Shown: one piece after another, positions 1 through 7,436 of the stretch
How the letters are laid out: each line of letters opens with the position of its first letter
Numbering within the stretch: position 1 is the first letter of the stretch
NCBI GenBank assembly: GCA_017856545.1
Contig: JAFMEV010000006.1
Coordinates: 1 to 37,074 of the forward strand
DNA: 37,074 nt
From: Chitinophagaceae bacterium
Lineage (GTDB): Bacteria; Bacteroidota; Bacteroidia; Chitinophagales; Chitinophagaceae
Direction of reading: 5' to 3'
Made by a program: the position numbers and the translations under genes
The notes under the pieces: model-generated
What the model saw: only the letters and a program-made list of their open reading frames with translations
What the model was told of the DNA's origin: nothing
The model's database searches: none

Positions 1-299
1 TCCGCTGCTGCTAAATTTGCTTTCGGATTTTTTGCAAATTCATTCTTACATTCTGGAGAACAAAATCCTAATACTTTGTTTTCATAATGTGCAGTGTCAC
101 TGATGCCTGCAGTCACTGGCATGCCGCAAGTAGGATCTTTTTTATTATCTACCATCTCAACGGTATAAGCTACGGTTGCAGTAGTATCTTGTTGAATGGT
201 CATACTAGTATCAGTTGCTGTTGCCTGCTCTTGTTGAGTACTATTACATGCTACAAGGCCTAAGCTTACTATCAAGCTCAATGAGATTAAATTTTTCAT
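1..299 (-). CDS. YHS-domain lipoprotein, C-terminus cut by window edge
   Basis: The gene starts at ATG 299-297 and reads off the left edge, leaving 99 complete codons. The N-terminus is a lipoprotein signal: MKN, a hydrophobic stretch, then the lipobox LVAC with Cys at residue 17, followed by a Thr/Gln-rich linker. From about residue 55 a YHS domain begins with DPTCGMPV and continues with a GFCSPECKNEF-like segment, so Cys residues typical of this metal-associated domain are present. YHS domains occur in heavy-metal and copper-handling proteins; that this one binds metal is inference. It is probably anchored in a cell-envelope membrane facing the periplasm. It is divergent from the arginine operon and has its own -7 element at 326-319. 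The missing C-terminus prevents judging total length. Confidence 0.85.
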   Translation of the reverse strand, partial: MKNLISLSLIVSLGLVACNSTQQEQATATDTSMTIQQDTTATVAYTVEMVDNKKDPTCGMPVTAGISDTAHYENKVLGFCSPECKNEFAKNPKANLAAA

Positions 300-318
300 A
301 AGTCAAATTGTATTTAAG

Positions 319-326
319 CAAAATTA
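319..326 (-). promoter_or_regulatory. -7 promoter element for the YHS lipoprotein
   Basis: On the minus strand the sequence reads TAATTTTG, a perfect match to the Bacteroidota -7 consensus TAnnTTTG, 19 bases ahead of the ATG. No convincing -33 TTG was found at the usual spacing. The assignment rests on motif and position only. Confidence 0.45.
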
Positions 327-435
327 CAATTAGTTCTTTATTTAAAAACTAACGTTTATTCTTATTTAAGGTTAAATTTTGGCATAATTATCCTTAATGT
401 CTATTTAATTGTTTATTTTTACATCTACATTCCTC

Positions 436-443
436 AAAGGGAG
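436..443 (+). promoter_or_regulatory. Shine-Dalgarno-like site of the leader ORF
   Basis: AAAGGGAG contains GGAG six bases before ATG 450, a normal spacing. The start regions of argG, argC, argD, argF', argB and the FKBP gene in the same operon are A/T-rich with no such motif, as is usual in Bacteroidota. The leader ORF is therefore set up for translation in an atypically strong way for this genome. Confidence 0.55.
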
Positions 444-449
444 ATCAAC

Positions 450-557
450 ATGAAACAGGACAACTTACATATCTTATCTACATCTGCTTTTTCGGCAGCT
501 GTTCCTGTTTTAAATAACCCTATTAGGTTGCCTCAGTCTTTGCGACGTGGATTCTGA
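450..557 (+). CDS. 35-residue putative leader peptide of the arginine operon
   Basis: The ORF runs from ATG 450 to TGA 555-557. The peptide starts MKQDNLHILSTSAFSAAV and ends PIRLPQSLRRGF. It has no signal peptide, membrane segment or recognised domain. It contains three Arg codons: AGG, then CGA and CGT in tandem at 543-548, two codons before the final Phe. In argG plus argH I counted 25 Arg codons (AGA 18, CGT 5, CGA 2, AGG 0), so two of the three leader codons are minority choices. The ORF is preceded by a GGAG site, lies 96 bases before the first arginine gene, and its stop codon sits inside a hairpin. These features fit a ribosome-sensing attenuator for arginine or charged tRNA-Arg. The regulatory role is inference. 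It could instead be a conserved small protein of unknown role. Confidence 0.6.
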   Translation: MKQDNLHILSTSAFSAAVPVLNNPIRLPQSLRRGF

Positions 558-603
558 TAGGACGAGCAGTTGGCAATTGCCCCTATCAGTGGAAAAATCC
601 CCG
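546..603 (+). promoter_or_regulatory. Long hairpin overlapping the leader stop codon
   Basis: The core stem is CTGATAGG (554-561) with CCTATCAG (582-589), eight perfect pairs. An inner stem forms from GCAGTT (566-571) with AATTGC (575-580), with one G-U pair. An outer stem forms from GGATT (549-553) with AATCC (596-600), with pairs C546-G603 and G547-C602 below a mismatch. The tandem Arg codons lie at the base and the stop codon TGA forms part of the 5' arm, so a ribosome finishing or stalling there would open the structure. GCAATT at 573-578 can alternatively pair with AATTGC at 606-611. No GC-rich stem directly precedes the T run at 632-638, so a classical terminator is not evident. The regulatory logic remains open. 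Confidence 0.5.
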
Positions 604-653
604 GAAATTGCATTCAACGCCAGAAGTGTCATTTTTTTAAATTTTATTGATCA

Positions 654-1193
654 TTGGAACAGAAAATTATAGTTCGTGTTGCCCATAGTGGCGATATTTC
701 TTATGCTAAGGATATTACAGATGAAATGGCATCATCAGCAAAAGCCAGAGGAACTGGTATTGCTAAAAGAAGTCCAGAATATGTAGCAAAAAAAATTGAA
801 GAAGGTAAATCGGTAATTGCACATACTGAAGATGGAACCTGGGTGGGCTTTTGTTATATAGAAGCTTGGCAGCATGGCCAGTTTGTTGCTAATAGTGGTT
901 TGATTGTAGCGCCCGCATTTAGAAAAAGTGGAATTGCCAAAAAAATCAAACAAACCATTTTCCAATTATCTAGAGAAAAATATCCAACTGCTAAAATATT
1001 TGGATTGACAACAGGCTTAGCCGTAATGAAAATCAATAGTGAATTGGGTTATGAGCCTGTAACTTATAGTGAGCTTACTGATGATGAAGAGTTTTGGGCA
1101 GGTTGTAAGAGTTGTGTGAATTATGAAATTTTGAAAAGTAAAGACAGAAAAAATTGTATGTGTACGGCTATGCTGTATCAACCTAAAAAATAA
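654..1193 (+). CDS. GNAT-family acyltransferase, probable first enzyme of the arginine pathway
   Basis: This is a 179-residue single-domain GNAT protein. The acyl-CoA pyrophosphate-binding signature appears as R90-K-S-G93-I-A95 after a V-A-P-A-F strand end, as expected for Q/RxxGxG/A. The C-terminal part has four cysteines, C151 and C154 (CxxC) and C168 and C170 (CxC), which could form a metal site. The start must be TTG 654: an in-frame TGA lies at 648-650, and the next Met (residue 25) would remove the first strand and helix. It is the first gene of the operon, five bases before argG, and no classical ArgA, ArgJ or NAGS-kinase fusion is in the operon. I infer that it acylates glutamate, with acetyl-CoA or succinyl-CoA as donor. 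The family assignment is firm and the reaction is inferred from context. Confidence 0.8.
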   Translation: MEQKIIVRVAHSGDISYAKDITDEMASSAKARGTGIAKRSPEYVAKKIEEGKSVIAHTEDGTWVGFCYIEAWQHGQFVANSGLIVAPAFRKSGIAKKIKQTIFQLSREKYPTAKIFGLTTGLAVMKINSELGYEPVTYSELTDDEEFWAGCKSCVNYEILKSKDRKNCMCTAMLYQPKK

Positions 1194-1198
1194 AAATT

Positions 1199-2398
1199 AT
1201 GGAGAAAGTTGTTTTAGGTTTTAGTGGTGGCTTAGATACCACATTTTGTGTTAAATATTTAACAGAAGATAAAGGACTAGAAGTACATAGTGTCATTGTA
1301 AACACAGGGGGTTTTTCCGAGGAAGAACTTAAAAAAGTAGAAGCGCATGCTTATGCTTTGGGTGTTAAAACACATACAACAGTCAATGCGGTAAAAGGTT
1401 ATTACGACAACATTATCAAATACCTTATTTATGGAAATGTTTTAAAGAACAATACTTATCCATTAAGTGTTAGTGCTGAGCGTTTAAGCCAAGCCTTACA
1501 TATTGCAGAACATGTAAAAAAAGTAGGTGCTAAATTGGTGGCTCATGGAAGTACGGGTGCGGGAAATGATCAGGTTCGTTTTGATATGATTTTTCAAATC
1601 TTGATTCCTGGCATTGAAATTTTAACGCCTATTAGAGATTTACAATTGAGTAGAGAAGCGGAGATTGACTATTTAAAAGGGAAGGGTGTAGAAATGAATT
1701 TTGAAAAAGCTGCATACTCTATTAATAAAGGATTATGGGGAACCAGTGTGGGTGGTAAAGAAACATTACATTCTAAAGGTATATTACCTGAAAGTGCATG
1801 GCCAACACAAATGACAAAAGAAGGTTCTACTGAAGAAATGGTGATTCGATTTGAGAAAGGAGAAATCAACAAAGTAAATGGTCAATCCTTTGCACATCCT
1901 ACAGAAGCTATTCAATATATTCAATCTATTGCTGGCGCTTATGGTATTGGTAGAGATATTCATGTGGGTGATACGATTATTGGCATAAAAGGTAGAGTAG
2001 GATTTGAAGCAGCTGCGCCAATGGTGATTTTGAAAGCGCATCATGCACTAGAAAAACATGTATTAACTAAATGGCAATTATCTTGGAAAGAGCAATTAGC
2101 TTCTTTTTATGGCAACTGGTTGCATGAAGGACAAATCTTAGATCCGGTAATGCGTGATATTGAAGCCTACTTAACTAATTCACAAGAACAAGTTACAGGT
2201 GATGTTTTTGTGCAATTAAACCCATACCGTTTCCAAATAATTGGTATTGAATCTGAGCATGATTTAATGAGTGCTAAGTTTGGAAAGTATGGTGAGATGA
2301 ATACTGGCTTTACTGGTGCAGATGTAAGAGGGTTTACCAAAATATTTGGTAACCAAACCAGCATTTTTCACAATGTAAAAGAGTCAAATAAAAAATAA
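1199..2398 (+). CDS. argG: Argininosuccinate synthase
   Basis: This 399-residue cytosolic enzyme joins citrulline and aspartate with ATP to make argininosuccinate, the penultimate step of arginine synthesis. The N-terminal ATP pyrophosphatase loop is FSGGLDTT at residues 8-15. The conserved STGAGNDQVRFD segment near residues 118-129 and a substrate-binding GLWGTSVGG segment follow in the expected order. The length is normal. The ATG at 1199 lies five bases after the GNAT stop. Its position early in the operon, away from argH, differs from the enzyme order of the pathway but is common in Bacteroidota arginine clusters. Confidence 0.97.
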   Translation: MEKVVLGFSGGLDTTFCVKYLTEDKGLEVHSVIVNTGGFSEEELKKVEAHAYALGVKTHTTVNAVKGYYDNIIKYLIYGNVLKNNTYPLSVSAERLSQALHIAEHVKKVGAKLVAHGSTGAGNDQVRFDMIFQILIPGIEILTPIRDLQLSREAEIDYLKGKGVEMNFEKAAYSINKGLWGTSVGGKETLHSKGILPESAWPTQMTKEGSTEEMVIRFEKGEINKVNGQSFAHPTEAIQYIQSIAGAYGIGRDIHVGDTIIGIKGRVGFEAAAPMVILKAHHALEKHVLTKWQLSWKEQLASFYGNWLHEGQILDPVMRDIEAYLTNSQEQVTGDVFVQLNPYRFQIIGIESEHDLMSAKFGKYGEMNTGFTGADVRGFTKIFGNQTSIFHNVKESNKK

Positions 2399-2415
2399 GT
2401 TCAAATAAAATAGTT

Positions 2416-3396
2416 ATGCAAAAAGTTAATATTGGAATTATTGGTGGTGCAGGTTATACAGGTGGTGAATTGCTGCGTGTATTATTACGCCATCCTAATG
2501 CTACTATTAGTTTTGTGCATAGCTCTAGTAATGCAGGTGAACTAGTTAATAAAGTTCATACAGATTTATTAGGAGATACTGATTTGATTTTTACCAAAGA
2601 AATCAATTCATCAGTTGATGTATTATTTTTATGTGTTGGTCATGGAGATGCTCAAAAATTTTTAGCAACAAATGAAATTGCATCTAGTGTTAAGATCATT
2701 GACCTTTCTCAAGATTTTAGATTGAATAGTTCGGCAAGTATTGGTGATAGAAAATTTGTATATGGATTGCCAGAATTGCAAAGAGACGCTATTCGTTCTG
2801 CTCACCATATAGCTAACCCTGGTTGTTTTGCTACAGCAATTCAATTAGGATTATTGCCTTTAGCATCTAAGAACTTATTAAAAGAAGTATATACTACTGG
2901 TATTACAGGGTCTACTGGTGCTGGTCAGGGATTGTCTTCTACAAGTCATTTTAGTTGGAGAGCGAATAATATTGGGGCATATAAAACATTAAATCATCAG
3001 CATATTCATGAAATTCATCAAAGCTTAGGTCTTTTACAAGGACATCAAGCAGCTGAAGTATATTTTGTTCCTTGGAGAGGTGATTTTACAAGAGGTATTT
3101 TTGTAACATCTGTTATCAGTTCTGATATGAGTATGGATGCTTTATATGAACTATATATGGATTTTTATAAAGACCATCCTTTCACGCATGTTTCTACAAC
3201 TGCTATTGATTTAAAACAGGTAGTGAATACCAATAAGTGTTTTATCCATATTGAAAAGCAAGGAAATAAAATTGCGATTCATTCTGTGATAGATAATTTA
3301 TTGAAAGGTGCAGTTGGTCAAGCAGTTCAGAACATGAATTTGATTTTTGGCTTAGATGAAACTACTGGTTTACATATTAAAGCCAATTATTTTTAA
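2416..3396 (+). CDS. argC: N-acyl-gamma-glutamyl-phosphate reductase
   Basis: The enzyme (326 residues) reduces the N-acylated glutamyl phosphate to the semialdehyde using NADPH. The Rossmann dinucleotide motif GGAGYTGGE lies at residues 10-18. The catalytic cysteine is C137 in the signature NPGCFAT, followed by the STGAGQGLSSTSHF segment and a histidine-rich NHQHIHEI stretch. The size and domain order are those of the ArgC short type. It lies 17 bases after argG and 18 bases before argD in the same transcript. In this operon the physiological substrate may be the N-succinyl rather than N-acetyl derivative, judged from ArgF'. Confidence 0.96.
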   Translation: MQKVNIGIIGGAGYTGGELLRVLLRHPNATISFVHSSSNAGELVNKVHTDLLGDTDLIFTKEINSSVDVLFLCVGHGDAQKFLATNEIASSVKIIDLSQDFRLNSSASIGDRKFVYGLPELQRDAIRSAHHIANPGCFATAIQLGLLPLASKNLLKEVYTTGITGSTGAGQGLSSTSHFSWRANNIGAYKTLNHQHIHEIHQSLGLLQGHQAAEVYFVPWRGDFTRGIFVTSVISSDMSMDALYELYMDFYKDHPFTHVSTTAIDLKQVVNTNKCFIHIEKQGNKIAIHSVIDNLLKGAVGQAVQNMNLIFGLDETTGLHIKANYF

Positions 3397-3414
3397 GTTT
3401 TAAAAAAGTAAAAC

Positions 3415-4557
3415 ATGTCTTTATTCAATGTATATCCTTTAAATCCCATTGCTATTACTAAAGCAAATGGATCTAGGGTTTGGGATGATAAAGGTCAAGA
3501 ATACCTTGACATGTATGGTGGCCATGCTGTAATTAGTATTGGTCATACACATCCTCATTGGGTAAAAAGAATCGAAGATCAATTACATCAAATTGCATTC
3601 TATTCCAATTCAGTCATCATGCCAATCCAAGAAGAGTTGGCAAAAGCCATTAATGAAATTAGTGGTAAAAAAGATTTTCAATTATTTCTTTGTAATAGTG
3701 GGGCTGAGGCCAACGAGAATGCTTTAAAATTAGCTTCTTTTCATACTGGCAGAAAAAAAATCATAGCATTTAAGAAAGCTTTTCATGGTAGAACTTCTTT
3801 AGCTGTTGCAGCAACTGATAATCCAAGTATTATTGCACCAGTCAATGAAACAGACAATATTATCTTTTTGCCATTCAATGATATTGATGCTTTAGATGCT
3901 TGTTTTAAACAAAATGAAAATAATATTGCTGCAGTGATCATTGAAGGAATTCAAGGGGTTGCGGGTATTCATGAAGCATCCAATGCATTTTTACAAGCCA
4001 TTAGAAAAAATTGCGACCAATTTGGTGCTGTATATATTGCAGATAGCGTTCAATGTGGTTATGGAAGATCCGGAAAATTTTTCGCTCATGATTTTGCAGG
4101 TGTACATGCGGATATTTATTCAATGGCTAAGGGAATGGGAAATGGTTTCCCGGTTGGTGCTATTTTAATTGCGCCACATATTCAAGCTAAATTTGGCATG
4201 TTAGGCACCACCTTTGGTGGTAATCCATTGGCATGTGCAGCAGCCTTAGGGGTAATTGAAGTAATGCAAAAAGATCATCTTATTCAAAACGCACAAGAAC
4301 AAGGCGATTATTTAATAAATGCCTTAAGAAATATAAAGGGTGTCAAAACAGTTAGAGGAAAAGGATTGATGATAGGGTTTGAAATGGAAGAGGGTTTGGA
4401 AGATGTTAGAAAAGTATTGTTGAATGATTGTAAAATTTTTACTGGAGAAGCTAAGCCAAATGTCATTAGATTGCTTCCTTCATTAGCGATCACCAAAACA
4501 GATATTGATTTATTTTTAAAAGGATTGCAGCAAGCTATTGCGTTATTGCATCAATAA
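3415..4557 (+). CDS. argD: Acylornithine aminotransferase (class III PLP enzyme)
   Basis: The 380-residue protein converts N-acylglutamate semialdehyde to N-acylornithine with glutamate as amino donor. Class III aminotransferase features are visible: NSGAEANE at 94-101, FHGRT at 123-127, and the PLP lysine K239 in SMAKGMGNGFP. The PLP-aspartate motif reads IADSVQCGYGRSG (D210), where many family members have DEVQ; the glutamate is replaced by serine. The aspartate that contacts the pyridine nitrogen is intact, so activity is expected. It begins 18 bases after argC and ends 10 bases before argF'. Confidence 0.94.
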   Translation: MSLFNVYPLNPIAITKANGSRVWDDKGQEYLDMYGGHAVISIGHTHPHWVKRIEDQLHQIAFYSNSVIMPIQEELAKAINEISGKKDFQLFLCNSGAEANENALKLASFHTGRKKIIAFKKAFHGRTSLAVAATDNPSIIAPVNETDNIIFLPFNDIDALDACFKQNENNIAAVIIEGIQGVAGIHEASNAFLQAIRKNCDQFGAVYIADSVQCGYGRSGKFFAHDFAGVHADIYSMAKGMGNGFPVGAILIAPHIQAKFGMLGTTFGGNPLACAAALGVIEVMQKDHLIQNAQEQGDYLINALRNIKGVKTVRGKGLMIGFEMEEGLEDVRKVLLNDCKIFTGEAKPNVIRLLPSLAITKTDIDLFLKGLQQAIALLHQ

Positions 4558-4567
4558 AATTACTCAA

Positions 4568-5542
4568 ATGAAACAATTTATTAGTGCACATGACGTAACC
4601 GATATCAATGCTTTGGTGGCAAAAGCACTAAAATATAAAGACAATCCATATATAGATAAACAATTAGGTTTTCAAAAAAGAATTGGATTACTTTTTTTAA
4701 ATCCAAGCCTAAGAACTAGATTAAGTACACAGGTGGCAGCTCAAAATTTAGGAATGGAGCCCATCGTATTTAATGTAGATAAAGAAGGCTGGGCATTGGA
4801 ATTTACAGAAGGCGCAATCATGAATGGCACTACTGTAGAGCATATTAAAGATGCTGCACCTATTTTGGGAAATTATTTTGATATGCTATGTATTAGAACT
4901 TTCCCCGGTTTAGTGAATCAACAAGAAGATTATAGTGAAAAAATCATCCATCAGTTTATACAGTATGCAGGAGTGCCAATAGTGAGTTTAGAGTCTGCTA
5001 CTTTACACCCTTTACAATCTTTAACAGATATTATTACTATAAAAGAGTCCATCGCTTTAAATAGTGCCTTACAAAATAAGCGACCAAAAGTGGTTTTAAC
5101 CTGGGCGCCACATATAAAATCTATTCCTCAATGTGTGTCTAATAGTTTTAGTCAATGGGTGAATGCATGGGGAGAAGCTGATTTTGTTATTACACATCCA
5201 GAGGGTTATGATTTAGATACTCAATTTACTCAAGGCGCAACTATTACTCATCATCAAGAAGAGGCATTGCAAGATGCAGATTTTGTTTATGTAAAAAACT
5301 GGAGTAGCTACGAGCCATATGGGCAAGTTTTATCTAAGGATGACAATTGGATGATGACCAATCAAAAATTAGCATTGACTCATAATGCTAAAGTGATGCA
5401 TTGTTTACCAGTTAGAAGAAATGTAGAATTAAGTGATGAAATATTAGATGGCGCAAATAGTTTAGTCACAAAACAAGCCTCTAATAGGGTTTGGGCTGCA
5501 CAAGCGGTTCTTGCTTCCATTTTGGAAGCACAAAAAAAATAA
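4568..5542 (+). CDS. argF': N-succinylornithine carbamoyltransferase (ArgF')
   Basis: The enzyme transfers the carbamoyl group from carbamoyl phosphate to an N-acylated ornithine, giving N-acylcitrulline. The carbamoyl-phosphate loop is SLRTRLSTQ (residues 47-55), and the C-terminal half has HCLPVRRN. The sequence follows the Bacteroides fragilis SOTCase throughout, for example RHPLQS-like and TWAPH segments and ITHPEGY. Residue 90, in NGTTVEH, is Val, at the position where B. fragilis has Pro and Xanthomonas AOTCase has Glu; published swaps at this site, as I recall them, favour succinylornithine when Glu is removed. I start it at ATG 4568 (324 residues) because an upstream ATG at 4538 lies inside argD and adds an unconserved tail. 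It precedes argB by two bases. Confidence 0.93.
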   Translation: MKQFISAHDVTDINALVAKALKYKDNPYIDKQLGFQKRIGLLFLNPSLRTRLSTQVAAQNLGMEPIVFNVDKEGWALEFTEGAIMNGTTVEHIKDAAPILGNYFDMLCIRTFPGLVNQQEDYSEKIIHQFIQYAGVPIVSLESATLHPLQSLTDIITIKESIALNSALQNKRPKVVLTWAPHIKSIPQCVSNSFSQWVNAWGEADFVITHPEGYDLDTQFTQGATITHHQEEALQDADFVYVKNWSSYEPYGQVLSKDDNWMMTNQKLALTHNAKVMHCLPVRRNVELSDEILDGANSLVTKQASNRVWAAQAVLASILEAQKK

Positions 5543-5544
5543 TT

Positions 5545-6348
5545 ATGAGTTCAAGTACAGATACCGAATTATTATATGTCATTAAAATTGGGGGCAATAT
5601 TGTCGACCATCCTGATTTGTTGAAACAATGTTTAACTGCATTTTCAAATATCAAGGGTAAAGCTATTTTAGTCCACGGAGGTGGAAAGATGGCTACACAA
5701 TTAGCTAAGGATTTAAATATACCTCAGCAGATGGTAGAGGGTAGAAGAATTACCGATGCAGAAACTTTGAAAATTGTTACTATGGTGTATGCGGGTTTAA
5801 TTAATAAAAATATTGTTGCGCAGTTGCAATCATTAGGCGTTCAAGCAATGGGCTTATCTGGAGCAGATGCTAATTTAATTAAAGCACATAAAAGAGTACA
5901 TGCTTCTATTGATTATGGTTTTGTGGGTGATGTGGATGAAGTGAATGTATCAATGATCAATCATTTGTTACAACAAAATACAAGTTTGGTGATTGCACCT
6001 ATTACACATGATGGGAATGGCCAATTATTGAATACCAATGCTGATACCATTGCGCAAAGTATTGCTACAGCCATGTCTGAAAAGTATGCAGTTCACCTAA
6101 TATACGGATTTGAAAAAGATGGGGTATTATTAGATATCAAGGAACCTAGTTCTGTCCTACAGCATATGAATAAGGATAAATACCAAACATTAAAAGAAGA
6201 AAAAGTTATTTTTGAAGGTATGATACCAAAGATAGATAATGCATTTCTGGCTTTAGAGAAGGGGGTGAAATCTGTTATTATTGGTAAGGCAGAAATAATG
6301 AATGAATTAATTCATGGAAATGCTGGTACAACAATTACTCAATCATGA
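5545..6348 (+). CDS. argB: N-acylglutamate kinase
   Basis: ArgB (267 residues) phosphorylates N-acylglutamate, the second pathway step. The amino-acid kinase fold is marked by VIKIGGN at 12-18 with K14, the glycine-rich HGGGK at 44-48, and a GLSGADANL segment near residues 115-123. The start ATG 5545 is chosen over an in-frame ATG at 5491 that lies within argF'. Its last four bases ATGA (6345-6348) are shared with the argE start, implying translational coupling. The N-terminal extension that marks arginine-inhibited hexameric kinases is absent, so arginine feedback through this enzyme is not suggested by the sequence. That makes transcriptional or leader control more plausible. Confidence 0.94.
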   Translation: MSSSTDTELLYVIKIGGNIVDHPDLLKQCLTAFSNIKGKAILVHGGGKMATQLAKDLNIPQQMVEGRRITDAETLKIVTMVYAGLINKNIVAQLQSLGVQAMGLSGADANLIKAHKRVHASIDYGFVGDVDEVNVSMINHLLQQNTSLVIAPITHDGNGQLLNTNADTIAQSIATAMSEKYAVHLIYGFEKDGVLLDIKEPSSVLQHMNKDKYQTLKEEKVIFEGMIPKIDNAFLALEKGVKSVIIGKAEIMNELIHGNAGTTITQS

Positions 6349-7436
6349 CAAACCAAATAAATATAGCATCAGCACAATCGCTTCAAGTAAAAGTCAAGCA
6401 GTTGTTAAAAGAATTGATAGCAATACCTTCTTTTAGTAAAGAAGAAAATGCTACTGCAAATTGCATTGAACAATTTTTAATTCAACATGGTGTAAAAACC
6501 AATCGTATTCAAAATAATATTTGGGCGACTAATCTTTACTTTGACGAATCAAAGCCTTCTATATTATTGAATTCCCATCATGATACTGTTAAGCCCAATA
6601 ATAGCTATACTTTGGATCCTTTTTCTGCTATTGAACAAGAAGGAAAATTATTTGGTTTAGGTTCGAATGATGCAGGTGGATCTTTAGTTAGTTTGATTGC
6701 TAGTTTCTTATATTTTCATACAACAGAACATCTCCCATTTAATTTGGTTTTATTAGCATCTGCAGAAGAAGAAATTTCCGGATTAAATGGTGTTGAATTG
6801 GTATTAAAACATATTCCAAAAATTGATTTTGGCATTGTGGGTGAACCAACTTTACTTGAAATGGCTATTGCAGAAAGAGGTTTGATGGTGCTAGATGTAG
6901 AAGCAACTGGAATGGCGGGTCATGCTGCAAGAGAAGAGGGAGATAATGCTTTATATAGCATATTAAAAGATATTGAGTGGTTCAGAAATTACCAGTTTGA
7001 AAAAGTATCTCCCTTATTGGGTGCTGTAAAAATGACTGTAACCGTGATTGAAACGGACAATAAAACCCATAATATCGTTCCGTCCTCTTGTAAAATGGTG
7101 GTAGATGTTCGAGTGAATGAGTTGTATACTTTTGAAGAAATTTTAGCAACGATTCAATCCAATATTAGTTCTTCAATGAAGCCAAGAAGTTTAAGATTAA
7201 GATCAACAAGTATTGGATTAGATCATATTGCTGTCAAAGCTGGTTTAAGTATTGGTAAGGGCTATTTTGGTTCAGTAACTACTTCAGACAAAGCATTGAT
7301 GCCATTCCCCACTTTGAAAATGGGGCCTGGAGATTCAGCAAGAAGCCACACTGCAGATGAATTTATTTACATTAAAGAGATCGAGGAAGGTGTTTTAACT
7401 TATATACAATTACTTTCAACTATTTTTACATCATGA
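6345..7436 (+). CDS. argE: M20-family deacylase, acylornithine/acylcitrulline type
   Basis: This 363-residue metallo-hydrolase removes the N-acyl group late in arginine synthesis. M20 metal ligands are visible: H78 and D80 in NSHHDTV, D109 in GSNDAGGS, the catalytic glutamate pair in SAEEE (141-143), E167 in GEPT, and a late His in RSHTADEF. A dimerisation/lid insert sits between about residues 175 and 285. Since ArgF' acts on an acylated substrate, the likely substrate is N-succinyl- or N-acetylcitrulline rather than acylornithine; this is inference. It overlaps argB and argH by ATGA at both ends, so the three genes are tightly coupled. Confidence 0.9.
   Translation: MTNQINIASAQSLQVKVKQLLKELIAIPSFSKEENATANCIEQFLIQHGVKTNRIQNNIWATNLYFDESKPSILLNSHHDTVKPNNSYTLDPFSAIEQEGKLFGLGSNDAGGSLVSLIASFLYFHTTEHLPFNLVLLASAEEEISGLNGVELVLKHIPKIDFGIVGEPTLLEMAIAERGLMVLDVEATGMAGHAAREEGDNALYSILKDIEWFRNYQFEKVSPLLGAVKMTVTVIETDNKTHNIVPSSCKMVVDVRVNELYTFEEILATIQSNISSSMKPRSLRLRSTSIGLDHIAVKAGLSIGKGYFGSVTTSDKALMPFPTLKMGPGDSARSHTADEFIYIKEIEEGVLTYIQLLSTIFTS

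Larger units (their letters stand above)
300..653. other. 354-base region between the YHS gene and the arginine operon
   Basis: This is the only gene-poor stretch longer than 300 bases. Bases 300-435 are very AT-rich and should carry two divergent promoters; only the minus-strand -7 element is clear. For the plus strand the nearest candidates are imperfect: TAAATTTTG at 373-381 has one base too many, and TATTTAATTG at 402-411 has a TTTG 20 bases upstream. Bases 436-611 hold the leader ORF and hairpin annotated separately. A run of seven T at 632-638 lies just before the TTG start of the GNAT gene. Confidence 0.8.

Noticed and set aside
572-581. Palindrome GGCAATTGCC as a protein-binding operator or sigma-54 site
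   Set aside because: It lies within the larger RNA hairpin and downstream of the leader ORF, and it lacks the GG-N10-GC spacing of a sigma-54 promoter.
632-638. T7 run before the GNAT gene as an intrinsic terminator
   Set aside because: No GC-rich stem directly precedes it; CGCCAGAAGTGTCA has no complementary partner within the leader that I could find.
4538-4567. Longer N-terminus for ArgF' from ATG 4538
   Set aside because: It overlaps argD by 20 bases and adds residues not typical of the family; MKQF at 4568 aligns with the B. fragilis start.
5491-5544. Longer N-terminus for ArgB from ATG 5491
   Set aside because: It lies wholly within argF', and the added residues (MGCTSGSCFHFG) are an out-of-frame reading of that gene.
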